Source: Sphingobacterium lactis (GTDB taxonomy: Bacteria; Bacteroidota; Bacteroidia; Sphingobacteriales; Sphingobacteriaceae). From it: a stretch of DNA of 64,000 nt. Both the position numbers and the translations under genes were made by a program. The DNA lies in assembly GCF_011046555.1 (NCBI RefSeq), contig NZ_CP049246.1, positions 2,976,001-3,040,000 of the forward strand, given 5' to 3'. Positions 54,061-61,452 of the stretch are shown piece by piece; position 1 is the stretch's first letter, and each line of letters begins with the position of its first letter. Under the pieces are notes generated by a model. That model saw only the letters and a program-made list of their open reading frames with translations, was not told the DNA's origin and searched no databases.

Positions 54061-55052
54061 ATGCCTTAGGCACAAGAGATTCCCCCACGAGCCAACCGCA
54101 CAACTCTTGCGCCAGCAGGTTTTGGCTTGGAGAAATGGGTGATAAAGGGGGAGAAAATGGAAGCGCTTCGCGCTTCCATTTTCTCCCCCTTTATCACTTA
54201 AACGCCCCTAAGCGCATGCTAGCGCAAGAGTTGTGCGAGGGGATTGTGCGGTGGATCTCTTGTGCTAAAAACATGCGTCAGCACCCCAAATCGTATTTGC
54301 ATTTCATACAGCTGTCCAGGAATTTAATACGCCATGCAACCCCGAAGGAGTGCAAATATTTCAACAACACTGCTATACATCGTCAAGCCCCAACGCCCAC
54401 ATTTATGGTTTTGCTAAAGCAAACCATAAATGTGGGCGTTGGGGCTCTTTTAATCTTCGTGGCGTGAGCTAAAATAGTGACACCCCTGACGGGGTTGCAA
54501 AGTCGGCTAACCGGCAAGATGGCAAAATATGCCTTAGGCACAAGAGATCCCCCCACGAACCAACCGCACAACTCTTGCGCCAGCGGGTTTTGGCTTGAGA
54601 AATGGGTGATATAGGGGGGGAGAAAAGGGAAGCGCTTCGCGCTTCCCTTTTCTCCCCCCTATATCACTTAAACGCCATAAAAAGCACGCTAGCGCAAGAG
54701 TTGTGTGTGGGAATTGTGCGGTGGATCTCTTGTGCTAAAACATGCGTCAGCACCCCAAATCATATTTGCATTTCAAACAACCATCCAGGAATTTAATTCC
54801 CATGCAACCCCAGAGGAGTGCAAATATTTCAACAACACTGCTATACATCGTCAAGCCCCAACGCCCACATTTATGGTTTTGCTAAAGCAAACCATAAATG
54901 TGGGCGTTGGGGCTCTTTTAATCTTCGTGGCGTGAGCTAAAATAGTGACACCCCTGACGGGGTTGCAAAGTCGGCTAACCTGCAAGATGGCTAAACATGC
55001 CTTGGGCACAAGAGATCCCCCCACGAACCAACCGCACAACTCTTGCGCCAGC
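54061..55052. repeat. 468-bp tandem repeat with nested palindromes (2.1 copies)
   Basis: Unit 1 is 54061-54528, unit 2 54529-54996, and a partial unit 3 54997-55052; each starts ATGCCTT(A/G)GGCACAAGAG. Each full unit holds (a) a long inverted repeat, 28-bp arms at 54139-54166 and 54170-54197 in unit 1, centre TTC, starting GTGATAAAGGGGGAGAAAAT; (b) outer flanks CACAACTCTTGCGCCAGC and GCTAGCGCAAGAGTTGTG; (c) a second hairpin (54386-54446 and 54854-54914) with arms AGCCCCAACGCCCACATTTA and its complement. The gap 53943-55276 has no gene I support. The short forward and reverse frames in it are read from the palindromes. Confidence 0.88.
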
Positions 55053-55170
55053 TTATCCCCTCTGTTACATTCTCCAACCCACACCACCTCAAAAATTACC
55101 CTTAAACCATTTTAATTACATATTAAATAATATTTATAACATTTGATTTATTTTACCCCTTAAACATGCC

Positions 55171-55178
55171 TATATTTG
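55171..55178 (+). promoter_or_regulatory. Bacteroidota -7 element (TATATTTG)
   Basis: TATATTTG matches TAnnTTTG about 100 bp upstream of the small-protein/lipoprotein gene pair. A TTTG at 55142 lies further upstream than the usual -33 spacing. Confidence 0.4.
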
Positions 55179-55276
55179 CCGAAAATTCAATGGCAAACCC
55201 ATTATTAATTCGATTTGGTTAATTTTTTAATGATCTAAAAAAATTAACCAATCACCATAAAAAAGCACAATTCTCC

Positions 55277-55474
55277 ATGAACGATAACATAGCCATCCGG
55301 TCTCAATCCGAACGTAAAAAGAAATACATTCCACCCTTGCTCCGTATGATTATCCTGGAGCTTGAAGATGGTATTGCTGCTGGATCGGCGCTGGTGCGTC
55401 CTGGTTATGAAAGCAGCATCATCGAGGAGGAATGGGAAACGGGAAATGATATCGAAGGGGAATTCGCTTGGTAG
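55277..55474 (+). CDS. Short acidic protein with GIAAGSA motif, upstream of FISUMP lipoprotein
   Basis: A 65-residue protein with a basic start (QSERKKKYIPPLLRM), the block IILELEDGIAAGSALVRPG and an acidic C-terminus (IEEEWETGNDIEGEFAW). I recall similar short proteins with an AAGSAxVxP motif just upstream of fimbrillin-like genes in Bacteroidota, but no function. There is no signal peptide. It precedes the lipoprotein gene by 24 bp and is probably cotranscribed. Confidence 0.65.
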   Translation: MNDNIAIRSQSERKKKYIPPLLRMIILELEDGIAAGSALVRPGYESSIIEEEWETGNDIEGEFAW

Positions 55475-55498
55475 TCAGTACATCAAATCCAAACCATT

Positions 55499-57214
55499 AT
55501 GTTACGTTTCAGCAACCTCAGTCCAACTTTCTACTCCCTTATTATTGTCCTATTTTGCTGTTCGGTTATTTCGTGTAAGGACACCGGACGCGAAGGAACA
55601 AAAAAAGGCGAAGCCTTGGTGATGGTTCGCCTGTCGGAGGCCGTCTATGCCGATGAAGGCATGCTGGGTCAGCGGTCGAGTTCACCGATCGACCCCGGTG
55701 CAGCGCGGCAGACCATTACACTCAATTCGGATTACCTTTTGCAGGCATCGCTGATTCCCATTGGGTCTATTGCCTCCAAGGGACAACCCATCAGCGCCGG
55801 CAATCCCCTGCGTGCTGCCGTGGTCAAGACGCCATTGACGCCCAATATCCGCTACAAACTGGTCGTATTCAAAAGCAATGGCGAATATGTGGCTGAACGG
55901 GATTATGTGTACACGCAAGAATCGCATACGCCGGAACTGCTCTTGGATGGTGGCACGGCCTATACCTTTATCGCCTATTCCATCAACAGCACCACGGCAC
56001 TGCCGAATCTTTCCTATCGGGATGGGACCAAAAGAACGCTGGACGAGGCCATCGTTTCAACCGCTGGGTCCGAATTGGAACTGATGTACTTCCGGAAAGA
56101 CATGACCGTTACGGGGAATAACCCGAACCACTTGGCGATCATCCTCCGGCACAGGGTCAGCGAGATCACCACGACCATCGATGCACAGCAGACGGGCTAC
56201 AACATCACGACGCTTTTGGCCAGCCTGACGCCCCATTATCCGACGGCAAGCATGAACCTTGCCGATGGCACGATCGTGCACTCGGGCACTCCCGAAGAGC
56301 TGGACCTGACCTTCAGTGGGCTGCCGGCCATGGTTGCCACTGCGGCGCCAGTGCTTTTCAATACGGATGGCAGCAGTGCCAGCCTCACCTTGGGCAGCAT
56401 CGACATCACCCACATCGCCATGAGCAATGTGAAGGCGCTGTCCGGTATGCATGTGCTCCCCGGGTTTCGGTACAACCTGAAATTGACGATCGTGCCGAAC
56501 GATGGCTACCTCTCTCATGCGGATCTGCCGGCCGTGCGCATTGGCGGACAGATCTGGATGCGCCATAATGTGGGCGCGATTGCGGAAAATCCTGAACAAA
56601 TCCCCATTACTTCCGAACAACATGGCAATTACCACCAATGGGGCCGGATGGTTTCCTTTGGTGATGGCACCTCGAATATTCCGGCGCGCAGTCTACGCAT
56701 CCAGCCACCGCCTCCCAACTGGTCGGGCATCGCCTTCAATGTCAAGAATGCGTGGAATACAGGTACGGATACCGAACCGGAGAAGAATACCGACAATGAC
56801 CCTTGCCCGACGGGCTATCGTGTCCCTACAAAAATTGAAATGAAGGAGTTATTGACCAATGTGCTGATCACCAATACCGGAACTTGGACGGAAGGTGCCT
56901 CCAATTACGACAGTGGCAAGGTGTTCACGAGCAAGCGCAAGAGCAGTGTCACCATGGTCTTTCCGGCGCAAGGGATGTACAATTCCGGCGGTACTACTAC
57001 CGATGGTACCAACGCCATGAATGCCTATATCTTTGCGGGCCTGTCCAGCCGAGGATCAAACGGCCTCTATTGGCTCAGCAATTTCCGCAGCTCCAATACG
57101 GTCTCTCGCCTGAGCTTGGTCCGGGATGGAAATTTCATCGTCGATAAGGTGCCCAATAATTCCAATACCACCATCAGCTATGTCGTTCGCTGCATCGCCG
57201 AGAATCAACCTTAA
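55499..57214 (+). CDS. Fimbrillin-like lipoprotein with FISUMP domain
   Basis: A 571-residue predicted lipoprotein (signal LIIVLFCCSVISC). The N-terminal two thirds resemble fimbrillin/Mfa-type beta domains (YLLQASLIPIGSIASKGQPI; LAIILRHRVSEITTTID). The C-terminal domain starts VRIGGQIWMRHNVGA and has NDPCPTGYRVPTKIEMKELL, the hallmark of FISUMP (Fibrobacter succinogenes major paralogous) domains. It is likely a surface adhesin or pilus-tip component. Codon usage is noticeably G+C-rich compared with island genes. Confidence 0.83.
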   Translation: MLRFSNLSPTFYSLIIVLFCCSVISCKDTGREGTKKGEALVMVRLSEAVYADEGMLGQRSSSPIDPGAARQTITLNSDYLLQASLIPIGSIASKGQPISAGNPLRAAVVKTPLTPNIRYKLVVFKSNGEYVAERDYVYTQESHTPELLLDGGTAYTFIAYSINSTTALPNLSYRDGTKRTLDEAIVSTAGSELELMYFRKDMTVTGNNPNHLAIILRHRVSEITTTIDAQQTGYNITTLLASLTPHYPTASMNLADGTIVHSGTPEELDLTFSGLPAMVATAAPVLFNTDGSSASLTLGSIDITHIAMSNVKALSGMHVLPGFRYNLKLTIVPNDGYLSHADLPAVRIGGQIWMRHNVGAIAENPEQIPITSEQHGNYHQWGRMVSFGDGTSNIPARSLRIQPPPPNWSGIAFNVKNAWNTGTDTEPEKNTDNDPCPTGYRVPTKIEMKELLTNVLITNTGTWTEGASNYDSGKVFTSKRKSSVTMVFPAQGMYNSGGTTTDGTNAMNAYIFAGLSSRGSNGLYWLSNFRSSNTVSRLSLVRDGNFIVDKVPNNSNTTISYVVRCIAENQP

Positions 57215-57248
57215 AATCACCTGACATATTTGTCCCTACTTACCCTGA

Positions 57249-57285
57249 AAAATAAAAGGCCTAACCGATACGGTTAGGCCTTGAT
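57249..57285. terminator. Bidirectional terminator between lipoprotein and DEAD-like gene
   Basis: Perfect 12-bp arms AAGGCCTAACCG (57256-57267) and CGGTTAGGCCTT (57271-57282) around a 3-nt loop. The T-rich side faces the minus strand, so it chiefly ends the DEAD-like gene. Confidence 0.85.
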
Positions 57286-57325
57286 ATCCTATAGTCTTTA
57301 AGATCGCTATTCGATGAATGCCTTG

Positions 57326-58600
57326 TTACTTCTTCTTGTTGCGCATGGTCATGCGTGCCTTTTCGCCACTGCCATAGTTATACGTTTTGCTGTTGCTGGC
57401 TTTCTTTTCATGGAATGCACCACCACGGCTCTTATCCTCTTCCACCTTTTCGCGCGTAATTTCCGATGGCTTATAGATATGCAGATCATCCGGTAAAGGC
57501 ATAATCGGCATTTTCTTGCCCAGCTTCTGCTCGATCTTCTTCACTTCGGGAAGCTCCAGATCTGTCGCGAATGTGATGGCAATCGCCTCTGTATCGTCGG
57601 TCTTCAGGACATGCTTGATAAACTCATCCGTTGACTCAGGAATCTCAAAATGGAATATAAAAGGAATGCCCTGCAGGTCCAATTCGCCTGCGCCCTCGTT
57701 AGCTACGATCAGTAAACGTGTATTGGATGTTTGTCTGAACACCTGCACATCTTCATAGCCTTCATCTTCAAAGAACATTGGGTTTAGAATCGCCGCCTCG
57801 CCTTTCTTCAGGTGCAGTCTATTCAATAGGTTATGTGCGGTCTGTTTGCTGTTCACAAAGAGGACCACCTTATCAAACACCTCTTCATCGCGCATCAGAT
57901 CGTTCAGCAGATTGATCTTGGTCGTGAAGTTCGGCACCTGGTACAGCATCAATTCATGCGTCTCGGCCACCTCTTCTGCAAGTTCCTCTACTTCGAATAC
58001 CGGTGCAAAGGCCATGAAGTCGTCGATCATCAAGTGTAGTTTCTCATGTTCAACGGTACTGAACGCGAGGTATTGCACCTTGCCGCAGCTCTGCGCCAGT
58101 TCACGGACATTGGTCTGCATCCCCTGTTTTACTATTTCTTCCGCATCATCAATGATAAAGGTCTGTATGCGGTTCAGGTTGAGCCCCAGTTTCAGGTAGA
58201 CCGCGCGGGCCCGCGCTGGCGTCGCCACAACGATATCCACCCCACGGACAAGGTCTTCGATTTCCTCTTCCATGCCGCCACTGGTCTTCAATCCCATAAT
58301 ATGCAGGTCCTTATTCTTACTGATGGTATAGAAACGGTCCACGATCTCATTGATGCGCTCCTCATTGGGAGCCAGGATCAAGAACTTCGGTGCTTCATCC
58401 TGCGTGTATTTTAGGCGCATCAAGACACCAAGCACATAGGAAGTCGTCTTGCCGGCCCCTTCCGGCGCAATACCGATCAGGCTATGCCCACCGATGATGC
58501 GCGAAATGGTTTTCAATTGGAATTCCTTCGCCGCAAAATAACCCAAGGCATTCATGTTGGCCTGTAGCCGCTTACTAAGTTTCAATTTATCTATGGACAC
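57326..58600 (-). CDS. Degenerate DEAD-box-like protein (probably inactive helicase)
   Basis: A 424-residue protein with the two-RecA-domain layout of DEAD-box RNA helicases but altered motifs. The Q-motif Gln (KEFQLKTI) and a P-loop APEGAGKT (45-52) remain. Motif II is DDAE (151-154) instead of DEAD, motif III is FST, and motif V reads ANEGAGELDL without the usual Arg. Motif VI, normally HRxGRxGR, is replaced by HVLKTDD near 340, so the arginine finger is gone. A basic C-terminal tail (SGEKARMTMRNKKK) may bind RNA. It may have become an RNA-binding or regulatory pseudo-helicase. No frameshift is visible, so it appears to be conserved. Confidence 0.82.
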   Translation of the reverse strand: MSIDKLKLSKRLQANMNALGYFAAKEFQLKTISRIIGGHSLIGIAPEGAGKTTSYVLGVLMRLKYTQDEAPKFLILAPNEERINEIVDRFYTISKNKDLHIMGLKTSGGMEEEIEDLVRGVDIVVATPARARAVYLKLGLNLNRIQTFIIDDAEEIVKQGMQTNVRELAQSCGKVQYLAFSTVEHEKLHLMIDDFMAFAPVFEVEELAEEVAETHELMLYQVPNFTTKINLLNDLMRDEEVFDKVVLFVNSKQTAHNLLNRLHLKKGEAAILNPMFFEDEGYEDVQVFRQTSNTRLLIVANEGAGELDLQGIPFIFHFEIPESTDEFIKHVLKTDDTEAIAITFATDLELPEVKKIEQKLGKKMPIMPLPDDLHIYKPSEITREKVEEDKSRGGAFHEKKASNSKTYNYGSGEKARMTMRNKKK

Positions 58601-58754
58601 TGCTGAATATTTAAAAGATTGTTCAGCTGCAAAGTTAGCTAAAATATGTTTACCAATAACAGCGCTTTATACCCTACAAAAAGTTAGATATGAGATTTTT
58701 TACCCAATGTTAAATATTTTGATTAAATTCAACCATAACCAATTAAATAAACAA

Positions 58755-58919
58755 ATGAAAGGCATCTTTATTCTTGTAATAACCCTATTTACACTTTTTT
58801 TATACATTTTATCTGTTGTATCAGGTGATGAAAGGGGAAGCATTATCTCAATTTTTTTCTATACCCTTAGTTCGCTGCAATTCCTGAAAAGAAATGAAGT
58901 AATCAATTTGGACCTCTGA
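58755..58919 (+). CDS. Small hypothetical membrane protein
   Basis: A 54-residue frame, MKGIFILVITLFTLFLYILS ..., with one long hydrophobic segment, a DERGS linker and a second weaker hydrophobic part. It lies in an A+T-rich gap after the start of the DEAD-like gene. An upstream extension of the frame overlaps that gene and is unlikely. Function unknown. Confidence 0.45.
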   Translation: MKGIFILVITLFTLFLYILSVVSGDERGSIISIFFYTLSSLQFLKRNEVINLDL

Positions 58920-59155
58920 CTTCCTCAAATGTTAAGGAAATGTTAAAATTCAATTTTTCTGTCACGTAAATTGTCCAATAATGTGAACAGAAATCGATTT
59001 ATAAAGGATATATATGTTTTAAACATATAAATCAAAACGGTCTTAACGGGCTAAATTTGAACCATTTAACGATTTATTTTCTTTCAATAAAATTATATTG
59101 TTTTTCAGCATGCTTGTTGTCTATATAGGGTACACACGATTTAATTACTAACTAT

Positions 59156-59674
59156 ATGAGCAAGTTCAATTTTAACAGAGATGTAATGCAGCAGTCCAAT
59201 GTATTATTAGAGTACGCGAAAAACTTCACGAAGGATCATAATGATGCAGAGGATTTATTGCAGGACACCCTGATCAAGGTCTATCGCTATATAGATAACT
59301 TTAAAGAGGGTACCAATTTGACCGGATGGATCTACACGATCATGCGCAATACGTTCATTAACAATTACCGCAAGAAATCCATCGTGAATTCCGTAGTGAC
59401 TCAAAAGGAGGAATTTACACCTTCCGATCTGATCAAGTCTTCGGTAAAGAACAATGTAGAGAATGCATTCCTGAATGATGACATCCAGTATGCGCTCCAG
59501 AAACTGCCGGAAATGTACTACCGCCCGTTCGTGATGCACTTCGAAGGCTACAAATACTATGAGATTGCAGAATACCTGCAGATTCCAGATGGCACCGTTA
59601 AGACACGCATCCATATGGCGCGCAAAATGTTGCAGGGAATCCTGAAAGAATACAAGGTTTCCAGATCCGCATAA
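59156..59674 (+). CDS. ECF-type RNA polymerase sigma factor
   Basis: A 172-residue sigma-70 family protein with region 2 (DHNDAEDLLQDTLIKVYRYI and GWIYTIMRNTFINNYRKK) and region 4.2 (YYEIAEYLQIPDGTVKTRIH). No anti-sigma gene lies beside it, so the signal it answers is unknown. The upstream 236-bp gap contains no other gene. Confidence 0.93.
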   Translation: MSKFNFNRDVMQQSNVLLEYAKNFTKDHNDAEDLLQDTLIKVYRYIDNFKEGTNLTGWIYTIMRNTFINNYRKKSIVNSVVTQKEEFTPSDLIKSSVKNNVENAFLNDDIQYALQKLPEMYYRPFVMHFEGYKYYEIAEYLQIPDGTVKTRIHMARKMLQGILKEYKVSRSA

Positions 59675-59768
59675 CCAAATCCACCGGATTTCAGCGATCC
59701 TAATTCGAAATTCGGCAAACTGTTCTTCATCTATTCTGTTTTTAGGGTATACACCAAGAACATTCACG

Positions 59769-60140
59769 ATGAAGAACGAAATCTTAACAATCGAACGCAA
59801 ATATTGGGAGGCCATGGCCAACCACGATTTTGAAACAGTCAAGGAACTGACTTTTTTCCCATGTATCGTTGCCAGTAATCAAGGTATACGGAACATGGAC
59901 GAGGATAGCTTTGCCCAAAATTTTGCCCAGGCGAAGGATATGCAGATGAACATTATCGATATCAGCCAGGAAGAGGTATCGGTGATTTCGGATGATTACG
60001 TTGTGCTGGGCTATGTCATCGAGCTGGAACATACCATGGATGGCCAAATGAAGCGATCCAAATGTGCCTGCACTTCCGCTTGGGCGCGTGTCAATGGCAG
60101 TTGGCAGTGTCCGCTGCATACCGAAACTGAATTGAGCTAA
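59769..60140 (+). CDS. NTF2/SnoaL-like protein
   Basis: A 123-residue cytosolic protein beginning MKNEILTIERKYWEAMANHD, with the helix-strand pattern of NTF2-like folds and a strand end CTSAWARVNGSWQCPLHTET that is typical of DUF4440/SnoaL-like members. The enzymatic or binding role is not known. It ends at a clear terminator. Confidence 0.8.
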   Translation: MKNEILTIERKYWEAMANHDFETVKELTFFPCIVASNQGIRNMDEDSFAQNFAQAKDMQMNIIDISQEEVSVISDDYVVLGYVIELEHTMDGQMKRSKCACTSAWARVNGSWQCPLHTETELS

Positions 60141-60170
60141 GAAAGAATTTCCCAACAACAATTAAAAATA

Positions 60171-60203
60171 AAGCCGATTAGCATTTCGCTAACCGGCTTT
60201 TTC
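60171..60203 (+). terminator. Terminator of the NTF2-like gene
   Basis: Arms AAGCCGATTAGC and GCTAACCGGCTT (one mismatch) around a 5-nt loop, followed by T residues. Confidence 0.85.
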
Positions 60204-60536
60204 AACATTAGTACTACACTATAGGTTCGTTATGGATGTTACCAAATTTTATAATTAAGAGCTCCGAAGGATCAGATTGCCGAAAAACAAAATAATCCAA
60301 CAATTTCTTCCATACTATCCATTTATTGCTTACCTTGGGACCAACAAGCAACTCGCTGACCATCAATCTCTTACAAATCACATCCTTTTTAACAACTTGT
60401 TAAGGAATCCTTGATTTTATTTCGAAAAACAAACCGTTGACACGCTGTCGCATGTTGACATTTTCAATTATTTATGATAGAACTTGCAATTTTTGCAAGC
60501 CGAATTGGCAACAGAAATGCCCTTTTTGCTAGTATA

Positions 60537-60658
60537 GACCTTGTTCGAGGTGCTAGCGTACTGCATCCGCGGTGCTACCGAGGTGAGAGCGTGCCTATAG
60601 ACACGCTCTCACCTCGCTCTCAGTACGCTCTCACCACGCTCTCACCTCAGACAAGGTC
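60537..60658. repeat. Palindromic element with GCTCTCACC repeats
   Basis: Outer arms GACCTTGT (60537-60544) and ACAAGGTC (60651-60658) bracket short words CGCTCTCACC(T/A)CG repeated three to four times on one side and their complement CGAGGTGAGAGCG on the other, forming an imperfect inverted repeat of about 122 bp. The interval 60141-60718 otherwise contains only the preceding terminator. Confidence 0.75.
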
Positions 60659-60718
60659 CGGAAACAACACTGGAAATCAATGCGTTACACCTAACTTATT
60701 TATCCGAAGTTTTCGAGC

Positions 60719-61261
60719 TTATTGTTTGGTCCAAACCAGTCTATTGAGGTCATAACCAGCATCTTTCGCCATTTTCATGAATTTATTTTTCACGGCATCC
60801 GGCATGGTTTTATTACGGGACAGGAACCAGATATAATCGGTGCTTTCACCAAATACCAGTACATTTTCATAGGCAGGATCCATAGCTACCACATTATAGC
60901 CCGAATAGAAAGGTCCGAAAAAGGAAACCTTTAGGGCACCTCTATTCGTATCTCCTACAAATTTCGCCTTACCTTCCGATTCTTTCCACTCCTGTTTTAC
61001 TGTGTCAAAACCTTTGTTCAGGACATTGACGCTGCCATCTTCATTCAGGGTATATTCAGCAGTCACCTGATCCATATCCTTTTCGTGTTTAAAATCAAAG
61101 CGTGCGATTTCGTACCATTTTCCTGAATAGGATTTAATATCGAAATTCTCCACTACCTTGACGCCAGGAGGTACCTTTACGGATTTACAGGCAGCGAATA
61201 TAAATGGACTCAGCAGCAATGCTGAACCTAGCGCAATTTTTAAATATTTTGAACATTTCAT
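60719..61261 (-). CDS. blc: Bacterial lipocalin (Blc-like)
   Basis: A 180-residue predicted lipoprotein (ALLLSPFIFAAC) with the lipocalin fold. The GxW motif is in SGKWYEIARFDFKHEKD, followed by AEYTLNEDGSVNVLNKGFD and GPFYSGYNVVAMDPAYENVL, close to E. coli Blc. It binds lipids at the inner side of the outer membrane and is often stress-induced. I start at ATG 61261 (MKCSKYLKIAL); the upstream codon at 61285 would extend the signal unnaturally. Confidence 0.92.
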   Translation of the reverse strand: MKCSKYLKIALGSALLLSPFIFAACKSVKVPPGVKVVENFDIKSYSGKWYEIARFDFKHEKDMDQVTAEYTLNEDGSVNVLNKGFDTVKQEWKESEGKAKFVGDTNRGALKVSFFGPFYSGYNVVAMDPAYENVLVFGESTDYIWFLSRNKTMPDAVKNKFMKMAKDAGYDLNRLVWTKQ

Positions 61262-61452
61262 AGCTTGATGTTTCTTAAAGAACAAGAATTATTTAAAATA
61301 GTTAGTTATAAAGATTTATAAATTGAAATATTAATGTTACCACTTCGTATTAATACGGATTAATTAAAATATTCTACCTACCTTGCACCCGTTCCTTATT
61401 CGTGTTGGGCACGACATATCGAATAGCTTGGCATTACATTACTAACTATTTC

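Noticed and set aside
54135..54935. Several 60-110 codon frames in the 54-55 kb repeats
   Set aside because: They are duplicated translations of the palindromic repeat unit on both strands, with identical peptide ends, not independent genes.
54061..55052. CRISPR array
   Set aside because: The repeats are 468 bp long, directly adjacent without spacers, and no cas gene is present.
56057..56638. 193-codon minus-strand frame inside the FISUMP lipoprotein
   Set aside because: It is antisense to a well-supported gene in G+C-rich sequence, where long spurious frames are common, and its amino-acid composition is atypical.
59255..59842. 195-codon minus-strand frame across the sigma factor
   Set aside because: It is antisense to a clear ECF sigma gene and lacks any domain.
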